Shown one piece after another: positions 22,601 through 33,357 of a DNA stretch of 62,680 nt. The stretch is from Proteromonas lacertae (lineage: Eukaryota > Sar > Bigyra > Opalinata > Proteromonadidae): assembly GCA_002245135.1 (NCBI GenBank), contig NGBS01000033.1, positions 1 to 62,680 on the forward strand. Reading direction: 5' to 3'. The notes under the pieces are model-generated. The model did no database searches. It saw nothing but the letters and a program-made list of their open reading frames with translations, and had not been told where the DNA came from. The stretch's first letter is position 1; every line of letters begins with the position of its first letter. A program made the position numbers and the translations under genes.

Positions 22601-24524
22601 TATTATTAAATATGAAACTGCTCCTGCATCAGCTGATGCATATAAATGTATTTTAACAGAGAAATATAATGACATTTCATATTTAGCAACAAATCCAGTA
22701 TCAGGTTCTGCAACTAATACATTAATATTGAAAGGAGCTAATCGACCATTGAAAGAATTAGGTAATGTATATTCAAAAGTACAAATAGCATGTCACATTG
22801 ATGATAAAACTGAGATTATTGTTTATAATGCTACTACTACAGGTGCTGAAAGTGCAGAAGACATAACAATCACAATTGATAATCAAAAAGAAAACGTTAA
22901 AACAAATGTTGTTGGTAGTACTGTATGCCATATATTAACAGATAATAAAGGTAATAAAATAGAATTATCAAAAAGTAATTTAAGAATCAATCATTTATTA
23001 CCAACAGGTGAGAGAATAGAATATTCATATTCTACAACAGAAGTAACTCCAACACCAAATCCAAAACCATCGCAAGTTCCATCTGAAGAAGTAAAGATTA
23101 GTGGAAATTTAGGTGAATTAGGTGGAAAAGTAGAATGTTTTGATTCGACAGGTAAATCGTTAGGAACAGCCACAGTATATAAAATGAATGGAAAAGATGA
23201 AGTTCATGTTGTATATGATTTTACACCAAAAGAAGAAGATATAAAAGATATCAGAATGAATGTAGTAAGTAAGGTGAATGATTTATCTTCAATCAGTATA
23301 GATGCTCCATCATCTGATGGTTGTTATTCTACAAATGGTGTATTAACTTGTCCATTAATGTTAGATGGATTTAAATCAATATTAGAGAGTTATGGATTTT
23401 ATTCTGATATAAAATTACGAAGTTTAGGAATAAATGATATATATGATGTTCAATGTAAAAAGAATGATAAAAGTGGTATTTATCATACAGTAAAATATAA
23501 AATGTCTCCTGATGCTGCCTTAGATGATTTAGATTCAGTATTATTTGAAATTGATCAATCAAATAAAGAAGAAGATTTACCTGTAGATGAAGAATGTAAT
23601 TTATTAGCAAAACCAAGTGGAGATAAAATAGATGATATTACTAAAAGTGATTTTAGTGGTAAAGTGAATATTAATGCAAATGGAACAATAACTGCAAAAG
23701 GATCAGATGTAGATGAAAGTAAAGGATGTGAAATTAAAACAAATGAAAAAGGAGTTGTTTCAATGGAATATAATGCTAATTATGCTCAAACTTTTAATAA
23801 TCAAACTTTCATGATAATACCAGAAGAAGATTTTAATAAATATCCAGAATATTTTATGGTTGGAAAATGGATGAAAATTGGTGAAGGTTGTCAAGTTCAA
23901 ATTATTAAAGTATTGAAAGGTGAAGTGAAATATCCTGCAACTAGAAGAAGAATATTATCTCTATCATATACAGGAAAGAAAATAATATTTAATAAACCAT
24001 TAACATTTTCAACAAGTGGATTATTTACTGGAGGAGGTATTTCATTTGATACAAGTGGATATAATTTACATATTGAATTAGAATGTAGTGGTAATGGTGA
24101 ATGTGATAGAACAAATGGTTTATGTAAATGTTTTGATGGTTATACTGGAGATGCTTGTCAAAGAATTGATTGTCCAAATAATTGTAATGGAAATGGTCGA
24201 TGTGTTGCTTTGAATGAATTATTATCAAATGAAGATTTAATTGGATATGAAGGATTTGGAAATAAATATGAAAGTGATGGTAAAGTAGTATCTGATGATC
24301 AAATCTATGGTTGTTTATGTGATAAAAGACATCGTGGATATGATTGTAGTTTAATCGAATGTCCATCTGGAGAAGATCCTGAAGAAGCAACAAATGGAGC
24401 AGCAGGAAGTGAAGAATATCGAGATTGTAGTGGAAGAGGTATTTGTAACTACAATACAGGTGTTTGTGAATGTTTTGATGGATTTAGTGGAGAAGGATGT
24501 CAAACTCAAGTTGCAATGATGTAA
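19653..24524 (+). CDS. Large secreted EGF-domain surface protein with internal repeats
   Basis: The start encodes a clear signal peptide (MKLYILLIGIAVVFGV) followed at once by an EGF-like CPNNCNGHGKC motif. A 34-nt intron (19810-19843) follows. The body, about 1400 residues, carries at least four copies of a module of roughly 200-250 residues that opens with a NGG-x-C strand and has a YNDLS signature (near 21300-21480, 21900-22060, 22500-22680 and 23104-23290). The C-terminal 150 residues hold EGF/tenascin-type repeats (CSGNGECDRTNGLCKCFDGY and two more) and no membrane anchor. A secreted matrix or surface adhesin is the likely role. One base appears to be missing in the A run at 20320-20324: the frame before it stops at 20343-20345 and the frame after it continues the same protein. 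With one extra A the gene is 1612 residues. Sequencing error or a recent indel are both possible. Confidence 0.8.
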
Positions 24525-24675
24525 TGATATTTTATTACATTCATTTCATTCTTATTATATTGATTATATTCATTCTATATAGATATTGATGTTTTTTGTT
24601 TTGTTAAAATACAAAAACAATTCATATAATAAACAAAGAAATATTAAATAAATAAAAGAATAAAATTCTTAACGA

Positions 24676-25856
24676 CTATGATGGAGAAACTTCAGGAATT
24701 GGTGTTGCATCATATTCTAATGGTAATATTTGATTTTGTTTTATTATTACATTATTATTATACTGTTGCTGTTGTTGTTCTTCACTATTATCATTATTAT
24801 TATTGTTATTGGTTTTACCATTACTAATCTGAACATTTAAAAGAGGAGGAAGTGTTTTAGGTGGAGGATGTAAAGGAGGAGGAAAAGATGATAATTGTTG
24901 ATTAGTTGGACTAGCGACATTTAACTTATTATTATAATTATTATTATGAGATGAAGGAGAAAAAGGAGCTAAAACTGATGAATCGAAATTCGAGTAATTA
25001 TTGATAGTAGTATAATTACTACTATATACAGTAGAATTCACATCTCCATTATAACTAGAAGGATCTAAAGCAATAGTTGAACCAAGTCTACTACCATTAT
25101 TATTATTATTATTACAATTATTTGTAATTGTACTATTAATATTCAACGATGAATGATGGTATTTGTGATTACAATAATTTCTATTATCAACTACTGAAGA
25201 GGCAGCTGCTCTGGATGTATGTAATGGCACACTAAGTTTAAATCCACTACAGGTGTTATAGATGGGTGTATATTGAGGTGTTTTCTTTGCCATATTTGCT
25301 CTTATTCCTTGAGTTTCACCTGTATAGATTAATTTGGTTATCATTGGTGTTGATCGTCTTTCTGTGGATAAAAATAATCTTTTACCTTTCATTTTCTTGG
25401 CTATGTCAATTATTTCTTCATCAGTTACACCATGATAGTCATATGACAGTGGATGAGGCTTACTACAGAGAATGGACTCTATTTTATTGGTACATGATAG
25501 TTTTGGTAATTGTCCATCATGATCTAATTGATAAGTGGCTATCATAGCGTAATTCTTAATTTTGAATTTAATTGAGTCATAAAGGGAGGTTGTGTAAATA
25601 TGTTGTTGTATTGCTCGATATATACTGTGTAGAGCTGTGTAATACTTCTGGGACTTGATTATTCTCATTAGATTCTCATAATCTAACGGGAGTTCAGTGG
25701 ATCTATGTTTAGAGTGAATATAACTATCATATACATTTTATAGAAATTATAAAGTGAAATTAAATCACTCTTTGAATAACTGGGATCGTGTATTAGGTTA
25801 ATTAATTTCAACGCAACATTAAAATCGATGAAATGCAAATTTCGTACTTCTGTCAT
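24676..25856 (-). CDS. Protein of unknown family with Asn-rich tail
   Basis: Two exons (intron 25703-25734, 32 nt) encode 382 residues. The first 160 residues are a folded, mostly helical domain with an IYRAIQQHIY helix and a KGKRLFLSTERRSTPMITKL segment; I do not recognise it. The second half is low complexity: Asn runs, Ser, Pro-rich blocks and a Gln run, of the kind common in AT-rich protist genomes. The start ATG at 25854-25856 is the first in frame after an AT-rich leader. It ends 151 bases from the EGF gene, tail to tail. Confidence 0.7.
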
Positions 25857-26417
25857 TGCTAATATGACTATTCATAATAAATATAAATATAAAATTGTGT
25901 TTCATATATACATCTGGACATAATACGAAAAGGAAGCAAGCAAAAACATGTAACGAATTGGAAATATTCATTATATGTGATAATATCATCTTTGGGCTTT
26001 TCAGAGTAATTCAAAACATCTAAAACAGAAAAAAAAGAGTGAATTTTGAAGTATACGTATTGAATAAAAAATTTCTGTTAATAGCGGTGAGGAAGGCAGT
26101 TCTAATACTCTTAATATCTGTGTTTTATAACATCTACCATCATTTCTAGAAATTGAAATAATAATTGCCACTCATAATACCTTTTGGAACACTCCACAAA
26201 AATCCTACTAACATATTTTATCTCCCATCTATTAACTAAAAATGAGTTGTATTTTGATACACAAACAGTAAGAAGCAAATGCTTTTGAGTAATCGTTTAG
26301 GTCTTCCAAAATTATTTTCTTCATTCTGTTACACTTCTATTGTCATGTCTTTTAATAAATAAAAAAACCACTTCAAATATTTGTCAAGCTTTTATATTTT
26401 CAAATTTTTGACTTTTC
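25857..26417. other. Intergenic stretch without visible gene
   Basis: About 560 bases between two divergent genes. No frame, RNA gene or repeat could be supported; it may hold both promoters or short exons I cannot see. Confidence 0.5.
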
Positions 26418-26960
26418 ATGAGAACAAGGTATTTAGTAGTATTTTTAATATTCTAGATATACACGAGTGCCACTGTCTGATCTAGATGAAGAATATGATC
26501 CAAATCAAGAAACATATGGTATTTACTTCTATTCAATTTAATTGCAATATTTAGATAATTCCTTTACTAATAGATGGTTATTGCATATTGGAGAAGGGAA
26601 ATTAATGTTTTGCTCAATTATTTCAACTTTTGGATTTTTATTTCTATTTATATGTTCTATTTTCATGTATGATGAGTCACCATATTTGATGCTTGGAAAA
26701 GATCTCAAAAGTAAAGACTATGAGGAAATAGGCAATTCAACTAGAATAGCTTCTTATATGTATTATTTTAGAATTTATTTTGTTTAAATAGATATTTAGT
26801 ATGTGTAATTCTATCAGCAACTCAGATTTATCTACAAAGAAGAGTGATTTTAACTCCTCCAAGGTATTTTTTATTCCGTTAATAGATATATAATAGATTG
26901 CAAACATGTTTAGAAACTACACACATAGTAGAACCTCAAGAACCTCCAAAGAAAGATTAG
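26418..26960 (+). CDS. Small two-pass membrane protein
   Basis: Five small exons (introns 26429-26456, 26519-26554, 26760-26791, 26864-26896; 28, 36, 32, 33 nt) add up to exactly 138 codons, 137 residues. Hydrophobic segments lie at about 41-63 and 90-108; the N-terminus is acidic and the tail is EPQEPPKKD. The layout recalls the TMEM230/TMEM134 group of endomembrane proteins, but no diagnostic motif was seen, so this is only a possibility. Exon 1 codes for less than four residues, which makes the gene hard to find by automated methods. Confidence 0.7.
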
Positions 26961-27112
26961 AATCTCAAAACTAGAGTATTTGTATTGCATGACCATATTA
27001 TTTATCATTTTTCCTATAAGTTAGATAATATTAATTCATTTTTTAGAATTTTGTGTTAGTGAATGAAAAAAAATTTAAAGTTTTTGAGATTTAATTTTTT
27101 TTTATTTTTTTA

Positions 27113-28234
27113 ATGTCTGACAATGAAAGTGATAGTAAAAATGTATTAATTCTATTATTGTTCATATAATATTGCTATTAGGCAAGCAGTGAGCCTGAAG
27201 TGGATGAAGATAAGCCAATCAAGCGTAAGAGCAAGAACAACAGTCAATTAAAGAGAATTGCAGTATCATGCATTATGTAATTGTTTTATATAGATGTCAG
27301 ATGATGAAGAGGAGGAGGAAGAAGAAATTGAAGAAGAAGAGTCTAAAGATGCCGAAGAAGTATTTCAATATTGTATATCAATTACTAGAAATCTGCAGAT
27401 GAGGAAGAACCCGAAGCAGAGGAAGAGGAAGCAAATGAAGAAGAAGAAGAAGAAGAATCTGAGGATGAAGTTATAGTATGAATATAATGTTACTATTCAA
27501 TTTAATAGATCAAAAAATCTGTTAAGAAACCGTCTGCATCCACAAAATCTAGTAAATCAAATAATCAGAAGGAAGTAAAAGAAGAGAAGCCAGCAGAAGT
27601 AGAGGAAGAAGAAGATGATGATGATGAAGATGAAATAATAAAAGTAAAAGTTACACCCCAAAAGCGAAAAAGACAATCCAACAAAGCATCAAGTCAATCA
27701 ACACCATCTAAACGTCAAAATAAAGAGAATTCAAGTAGTGGATCAGGTAAAGTGTTACTCAATTTAAAGGATCATTATGAAAATCAAATAGGAAGATACA
27801 AGCTTGATAAAGAACTTTCATTAAAACCACAATTAGTGAAAAGGTTATTAATTAGATGGGGATATGTGATGAACTGGCCAGATCAGATAGAGGCAGAACG
27901 TTGTCCTGAGAATTATATAAGTATTGAAGGATATCCTGGAATTTTCATTGGTGTAAAAGATGAAGCACTTGGTGATATAATGGATAGAAGAGATAAAACA
28001 AATATACCATCCTTTGATAATTTAATGAAGAAAGACACGAAAGAGTTGTATAATTTGTTAATTTTGGCAATCGAGAATGAAATTGAGGAATTAAAGAAGG
28101 AAGAAGGTGAAGAAGCTGTTACAATGAATATTTTGAAAAGGGAATTGAAAGAATTTAAAGAAAATTTTGATATAAAAAGAGCAGAAAGTGAATATAAATT
28201 ATCACTTGAAAAGAAAGTAGTAAGTAAAAAATAA
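27113..28234 (+). CDS. Acidic, Lys-rich nuclear-type protein with an unassigned C-terminal domain
   Basis: Five exons (introns 27143-27181, 27263-27293, 27360-27388, 27476-27508; 39, 31, 29, 33 nt) give 329 residues. The first half is alternating acidic runs and Lys/Ser stretches with NLS-like KRKRQ blocks, typical of chromatin or nucleolar proteins. The last 165 residues form a conserved-looking domain with LVKRLLIRWGYVMNWPDQIE and EGYPGIFIGVKDEALGDIMD. I cannot name the domain. The gene ends 88 bases from the KRI1 gene, tail to tail. Confidence 0.7.
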
Positions 28235-28322
28235 GAAAATAAAAAATAGTATATATTTTTGTTTTATTATTATTGCTATAAGATTAGAAAGAATTAGAAA
28301 CAAAAAATATTAAAAAAAAACA

Positions 28323-30381
28323 TTACAAACCATAAGTTGCTAATCTTCCCTTAGGAATCATTGTCTTCTTCTTCTTCTTCTGTTTTTTCTTATCTTCACT
28401 ATCACCATCTCTAATATTATCATGCTTTCTCTTCTTCTTTTTCTTCGATACTTCATTCATTACACTCACAGGTACTTCTACTAAATTTCCATCTTCATCT
28501 AGTTTATAACCTTCTTTCTCTAATCTTTCCTTCAATTGTTGTCTGAATTCTCTTCTTTTCTTACTATTAATTCTTGCATTCTTCTCTCTATAAGGTGCTA
28601 TTTTCTTAATTGACATATATTGTTTCAATTCTTTATCACTTGCTAATAATAATTCATTCGTTGATATTCCTGGATCGAGTGGTTGTACTTTATGATATTT
28701 AAATCTAGTATGTAAATCACCTATTGAATCTTCATAGTCTAATCCATATAATTCATCTAATAATTTCTCTTTTTCTTTCTTTAATTCTTCTTCAGTCATT
28801 GTAGGTGGTGGTGCTTCAACTGAATAACCATCATCTTCTACTTCAATTTCTTCTTCTTTTTCTTCTTCACCACTTTTTTTATTCTTTTTATTTTTCTTCT
28901 TCTTCTTCTTTTTCTTACTATCTTCATCATCATCATCATCTTCAATTATTTCAGGTTCTGGTGCATAATCACCTTCTTCATTTTCACCTTCTAATAATAA
29001 TTCTTTTTCATTATCACTCAATAAATCATCAATATCTGGCTTAGTTTCATCATCAACTGTGTTATAATAATCATTATTAAATATTTCATTCATTCTTTTA
29101 TCATATTCTTCAGGATTAAAATCACCATCAATATCCTTTTCTGTAAATGTTTTTACATCATCTTTACCATTAACATTTGTTGAAGGTAATTTACCTGCCA
29201 TTATTTCTAATTCTCTTATTTTATTGGCTATTTCTTGTCTTTTTAAATTCTTTAATCTTTTCAATTCTTCCTCTTTTCTTTTTCTTTCATTATATTCTCG
29301 TTCTTTCTTCAATTCTCTTTCCTTCTTTCTTTTATCTTTTTTTCTACGTAATGAACCTTCAATATTTCTTGCATAAGATACTATCTTATCACCTCCTTCT
29401 TCATTGAAACGGTAATTATTATAATATAATTCATAACGGTCATTTTGATCATCAAATTCTTCTTCTTCTTCTTCTCCTTCATTATTAATAGTCTCATTTT
29501 CTTCATTTGAATTATTTGATTTCTGTTTGTCTGATTTAAATTTTGTAAAATTATCCGTTTCATCTTCACTGTTATTATCCAATCTCCATTCTCTCTTCTT
29601 TATATAATCGTGTAGAAATTTGTCATATTCATCTTCTGGATTTTCATTTATATATTTCTTGATTAATTCTTTATCTTTGATATTCGATTTTTCTATATAT
29701 TTTTCAAATTCTTTTTCATCATCTTCTTCTTCATCACTATCTGAATCACCATTATTATTATTATTTACCTTTTTCCCTTTTTTCTTCTTTTTCACTAATA
29801 ATAAATCATTCTCTTCATTCTCATCATTTTCATTTGCAGCTTTTAAAAAGTCATTCTTTAATTCATCTTGTTCTTCTTGGTATGTTTTAATTTGTTCTTT
29901 TTTATCATTATCATCATCACTACTGCTTATTTCACCACCATCATCATCATTCTCTTCTTTTTCTATTTTCTGCAAGATTTGCTCTCTCACAATATCTTTT
30001 ATTTTCTTTGGTTTGTGCTTCTTTTCTTTGTTGTCCTTATTATTATTATTATCTTCATCTTCTTCATCTGACGAGGATGAATAGAATTTTGTGTTTTTAT
30101 CATATATACGTGGATCTTTTTGTCTGATCATTTCTAAAGTTCTTAGAATTTCACTTTCTTTGTGAAAAGTCAAGGCATCACCTTCATCTTCAGATTCTGA
30201 TGTTGATTCATCCAATATATCAATCCCTTGATCTTCTAATCGTTTTAGCTCTTGCTTTTCTTTTCTGGCTGTATATCTAATAAATAATAATGTTATTTCT
30301 ATACTCTTTTTCATAATCTTTGTTTATTGTCAATCTATTTTCTGCTTCAGATTCACTAGAAGAGTTATCTAACCAGCTCAT
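28323..30381 (-). CDS. KRI1: KRI1-like ribosome biogenesis protein
   Basis: Two exons (intron 30277-30304, 28 nt) encode 676 residues. The true start is in exon 1: MSWLDNSSSESEAENRLTIN, then KDYEKEYTARKEKQELKRL, the Kri1 N-terminal pattern. Long acidic and Lys-rich stretches follow, with the Kri1 middle region (DNFTKFKSDK; EFDDQNDRYE; RKKDKRKKERELKKE). The C-terminal Kri1-like domain is clear: LYGLDYEDSIGDLHTRFKYH, then ELLLASDKELKQYMSIKKIA and PYREK. Kri1 works with Krr1 in 40S subunit assembly in the nucleolus. It shares a 139-base divergent promoter region with PTPA. Confidence 0.9.
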
Positions 30382-30520
30382 ATCGTTCAATAACTATTTG
30401 ATAATTAACTTAACGAGAAAAATGAAAAATGAAAAAATTCAGGGGCAATGAAAATTTAAATTCCAAACACCTATCTTTTTTGTTAAACCCAATTTAATCT
30501 AAATCAAAAAGAAAAGAAAA

Positions 30521-31774
30521 ATGTCACAACCAGCTGAACAAATCAGTATATTATATGTTATCAATGAATTTTAGATCATTATGAAGGTACAAAAAGAGCT
30601 ATATTTAATGAAGAAGATTTAAAGAATTTCTGGGCTTCTCAAGCATATAAAGATTTAACAGAGTTTATAGCAGCACTTGGAGAGTCTGTTATTGGAAAAG
30701 CCAATGATTTTGAATGTCCACCTTCTCCAATAGTAGAAAAAATACTAAATATGTTAGAGACAATGGATGGATGGATAAAAGATATACCACCAATTCAACA
30801 ACCAATGCGTTATGGTAATAAAGCCTATAGAATCTGGAATGATCGTTTAGTTAATGTATATTTCAAATTAGTAATATTTATTTATCTAATAGAACAGTGA
30901 AGCATTATGTCGTGATTTATTACCAGATGATAAAAATGATTTAGCATTAGAATTAAGTTCATATTTAAATGATTCTTTTGGAAATCAAACCAGAATCGAT
31001 TACGGAACAGGTCATGAATGTACATTTATCTTATGGTTATGTTGTTTACATCTCATCAATGTAATAGACAAATCTGATTACATTAATGTGGTAATAAAAA
31101 TATTTGTACGATATATAAAACTCTGTAGAAATTTACAAACAACTTATTGGTTAGAACCTGCTGGTAGTCATGGAGTATGGTCGTTAGACGACTACCAAAT
31201 GTTAGTATTTTATTTTGGTGCAGCACAATTAGTTGGTCATAAACATATAAAACCAAAATCCATTGATAATAGCGACATATTGATGGGATTTAGTGAGAAA
31301 TATTTATATTTAGCTGCTATCTCATTTATTCGTAAAGTTAAAACAGGAGAATTGTATGAGAATAGTCCCATTTTGTACAATGTAAGTGGTGTGCCAAAAT
31401 GGGAAAAAGTAATGAGTGGAATGTATAAAATGTTTATTGAAGAAGTATTACATAAATTCCCAGTCATTCAACATTTTAGATTTGGAACTATCTTTAAATG
31501 TGAATGGACACCGAGTGAAGATCCAACTACAAAGGAATATGGAAGAGTTGCTCCACCTACAGAAGCAGAAATTAAAGGAGAGATTAGTAATGATGGCAGT
31601 AGTAAAACAACTAATATTAAATTACCACCTGTTACTCATAAACCAAATGCTGTAATAGTTGCTGAGAAAGAAAAAGAAGAAGAAGAGAGAAAAAAGAAAG
31701 AATTAGAGGAAAAGAATGCTAAAAAGGAGGAGGAAAAGAAGAAAGAAGAAGATAAAGATGAAAGTAATAAATAA
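30521..31774 (+). CDS. PTPA: PTPA, serine/threonine phosphatase 2A activator
   Basis: Three exons (introns 30546-30574 and 30856-30892; 29 and 37 nt) encode 395 residues. All family landmarks are present: WIKDIPPIQQPMRYGNKAYR, NQTRIDYGTGHE, and YWLEPAGSHGVWSLDDYQ. PTPA is a peptidyl-prolyl isomerase-like chaperone that loads metal into and activates PP2A; it is cytosolic and nuclear. The last 55 residues are an extra Lys/Glu-rich charged tail not found in short homologues. Divergent from KRI1. Confidence 0.97.
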
Positions 31775-31848
31775 AAAGTAAAAAATAAATATTTAGTAAT
31801 AAAATGATTAAAAAAAATGAAAAACGAATAATTAAATATTTTCTATTC

Positions 31849-32466
31849 TTAATGTGTTTGTTCTTCATCTTCATCTTCTTCTTTTGTATTAGTTGATGGT
31901 GGTGTTTGTGCAGGTATTGCTGCATCTTCACCTTCTGGACTTGTATATTGAACTTCATTCTCAACTGGAGCTGCTGATTGATGGCTTAAAACAATGGTGA
32001 TTATATTTTCATCTTTTGTTTGAAATGCTTGATCTAAGGCAGATTTTCCAAAATCATTCTTCTCTAGTACATCTATATCTACTTGTTTATCCAATAATTC
32101 TTTTATCACTTCAACATGTTTATTCAAAATTGCCCAATCTATATTAACAATATATCTAATCTATATATACGTAAAGGTGTATTTCCATTGTGATTTTTCA
32201 TTGCTCTAGCACCTCGTGATTGCAATATTCTCACTATATCTCTATGAAAAGCATAAATTCATAGACATTATACGCAAAACCATTTGCACATGCCATATGC
32301 AATGCAGTATTACCATCACTTGGATCTACATAATTCACATCACTTCCTTTATCAAGTAATCTACAAACTTCTTTCAAATCACCTTCTCTACCTACAAATA
32401 AATTAATTTTAACGTGATTATACATGCATCTAAAAATTCTTCATATTCTTCATCTCCTTCAGCCAT
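31849..32466 (-). CDS. Ankyrin-repeat protein
   Basis: Four exons with three introns of exactly 32 nt each (32392-32423, 32242-32273, 32139-32170) encode 173 residues. Start MAEGDEEYEEFLDACREGDL, then ankyrin units DGNTALHMACANGFADIVRI, NGNTPLHWAILNKHVEVIKE, and a third with KSALDQAF. The tail is acidic (EEDEDEEQTH). Small acidic-tailed ankyrin proteins include the yeast Yar1 chaperone of ribosomal protein S3. Given the ribosome-biogenesis neighbours that is tempting, but the repeats alone do not prove it. Only 203 bases separate its start from the L9 start. Confidence 0.85.
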
Positions 32467-32669
32467 TAGGAATGATATTTCAAATTTAAAATGAACAAAT
32501 TATACTTGACCCGACTGACAACCCGAACCTTGCTAAACAACCAAAAGCTGGTTTTTGAAACGTAAAGTGATTGAAACTTGACAAGTTTGACTTATATTTC
32601 AATAGTAATTTTTCAATTTTATAACTATACTTACATTTGTAATCCCATTCACTTGTTTAAGTAATTAAA

Positions 32670-33245
32670 ATGAAGAAAATACTCACATCTGATACAGTTG
32701 AAATTCCAGAAGGTGTTACTGTAGAAGTAAAACACCGTATTGTAACTGTAAAAGGACCAAAAGGTGAACCTTTAGTCAGAAGTTTTAGACATCAATATGT
32801 TGATTTCCAATTAGTTAATCCACATTTATTGAAAGTAGAATTATGGTTTGGTTCAACAAAACAAGCTGCTGTAATCAGAACAATCTGCACCACCATCAAG
32901 AATTTAATCATTGGTGTAACTCAAGGTTACAGATACAAGATGAGATTAGTATATGCTCACTTTCCCATCAACATTACCCTTGATGAAAAGAATGGAAAGT
33001 GGATTGAAATCCGTAACTTTTTAGGTGAAAAGAAATTACGTAGAATTGAAGCATTACCAGGTGTTAAAATCACAAAGAGTGATGATGTAAAAGATCAAAT
33101 TGAATTAGAAGGAAACGATGTAAACAACGTTTCATTAACAGCTGCTTTAATCCAACAAATCTGTCATGTACGTCATAAGGATATCCGTAAGTTCTTGGAT
33201 GGTATTTACGTCAGTGAAGGTAAAGCTATTGATTTACCAATGTAA
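32670..33245 (+). CDS. RPL9: 60S ribosomal protein L9 (uL6)
   Basis: An intronless 191-residue frame with the uL6 signature: MKKILTSDTVEIPEGVTVEV, VTVKGPKG, then GVTQGYRYKMRLVYAHFPIN and IRNFLGEK, and the C-terminal CHVRHKDIRKFLDGIYVSEG. Length equals the usual eukaryotic L9. It binds 28S rRNA near the factor-binding site of the large subunit. It is the only host gene here that is both highly conserved and richer in C/G-ending codons (for example GGT, ATC, AAG), which fits high expression. The absence of introns may have the same cause. Confidence 0.98.
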   Translation: MKKILTSDTVEIPEGVTVEVKHRIVTVKGPKGEPLVRSFRHQYVDFQLVNPHLLKVELWFGSTKQAAVIRTICTTIKNLIIGVTQGYRYKMRLVYAHFPINITLDEKNGKWIEIRNFLGEKKLRRIEALPGVKITKSDDVKDQIELEGNDVNNVSLTAALIQQICHVRHKDIRKFLDGIYVSEGKAIDLPM

Positions 33246-33357
33246 GTTTGTTTTTAATAATCTATATACAGTGGATGGATACAAAATTTTTGTTATTTAT
33301 TTTTTGGGGAATAATAAATGAAATAAAAACATAATTTTACATAATTTAATATATATT

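Noticed and set aside
24025-24393. His/Tyr/Leu-rich minus frame opposite the EGF gene
   Set aside because: Antisense of Asp/Gly/Asn codons; no plausible protein features.
28805-30084. Long plus-strand frames opposite KRI1
   Set aside because: They are Ser/Phe/Leu-rich mirror images of the Glu/Lys-rich KRI1 codons and have no domain.
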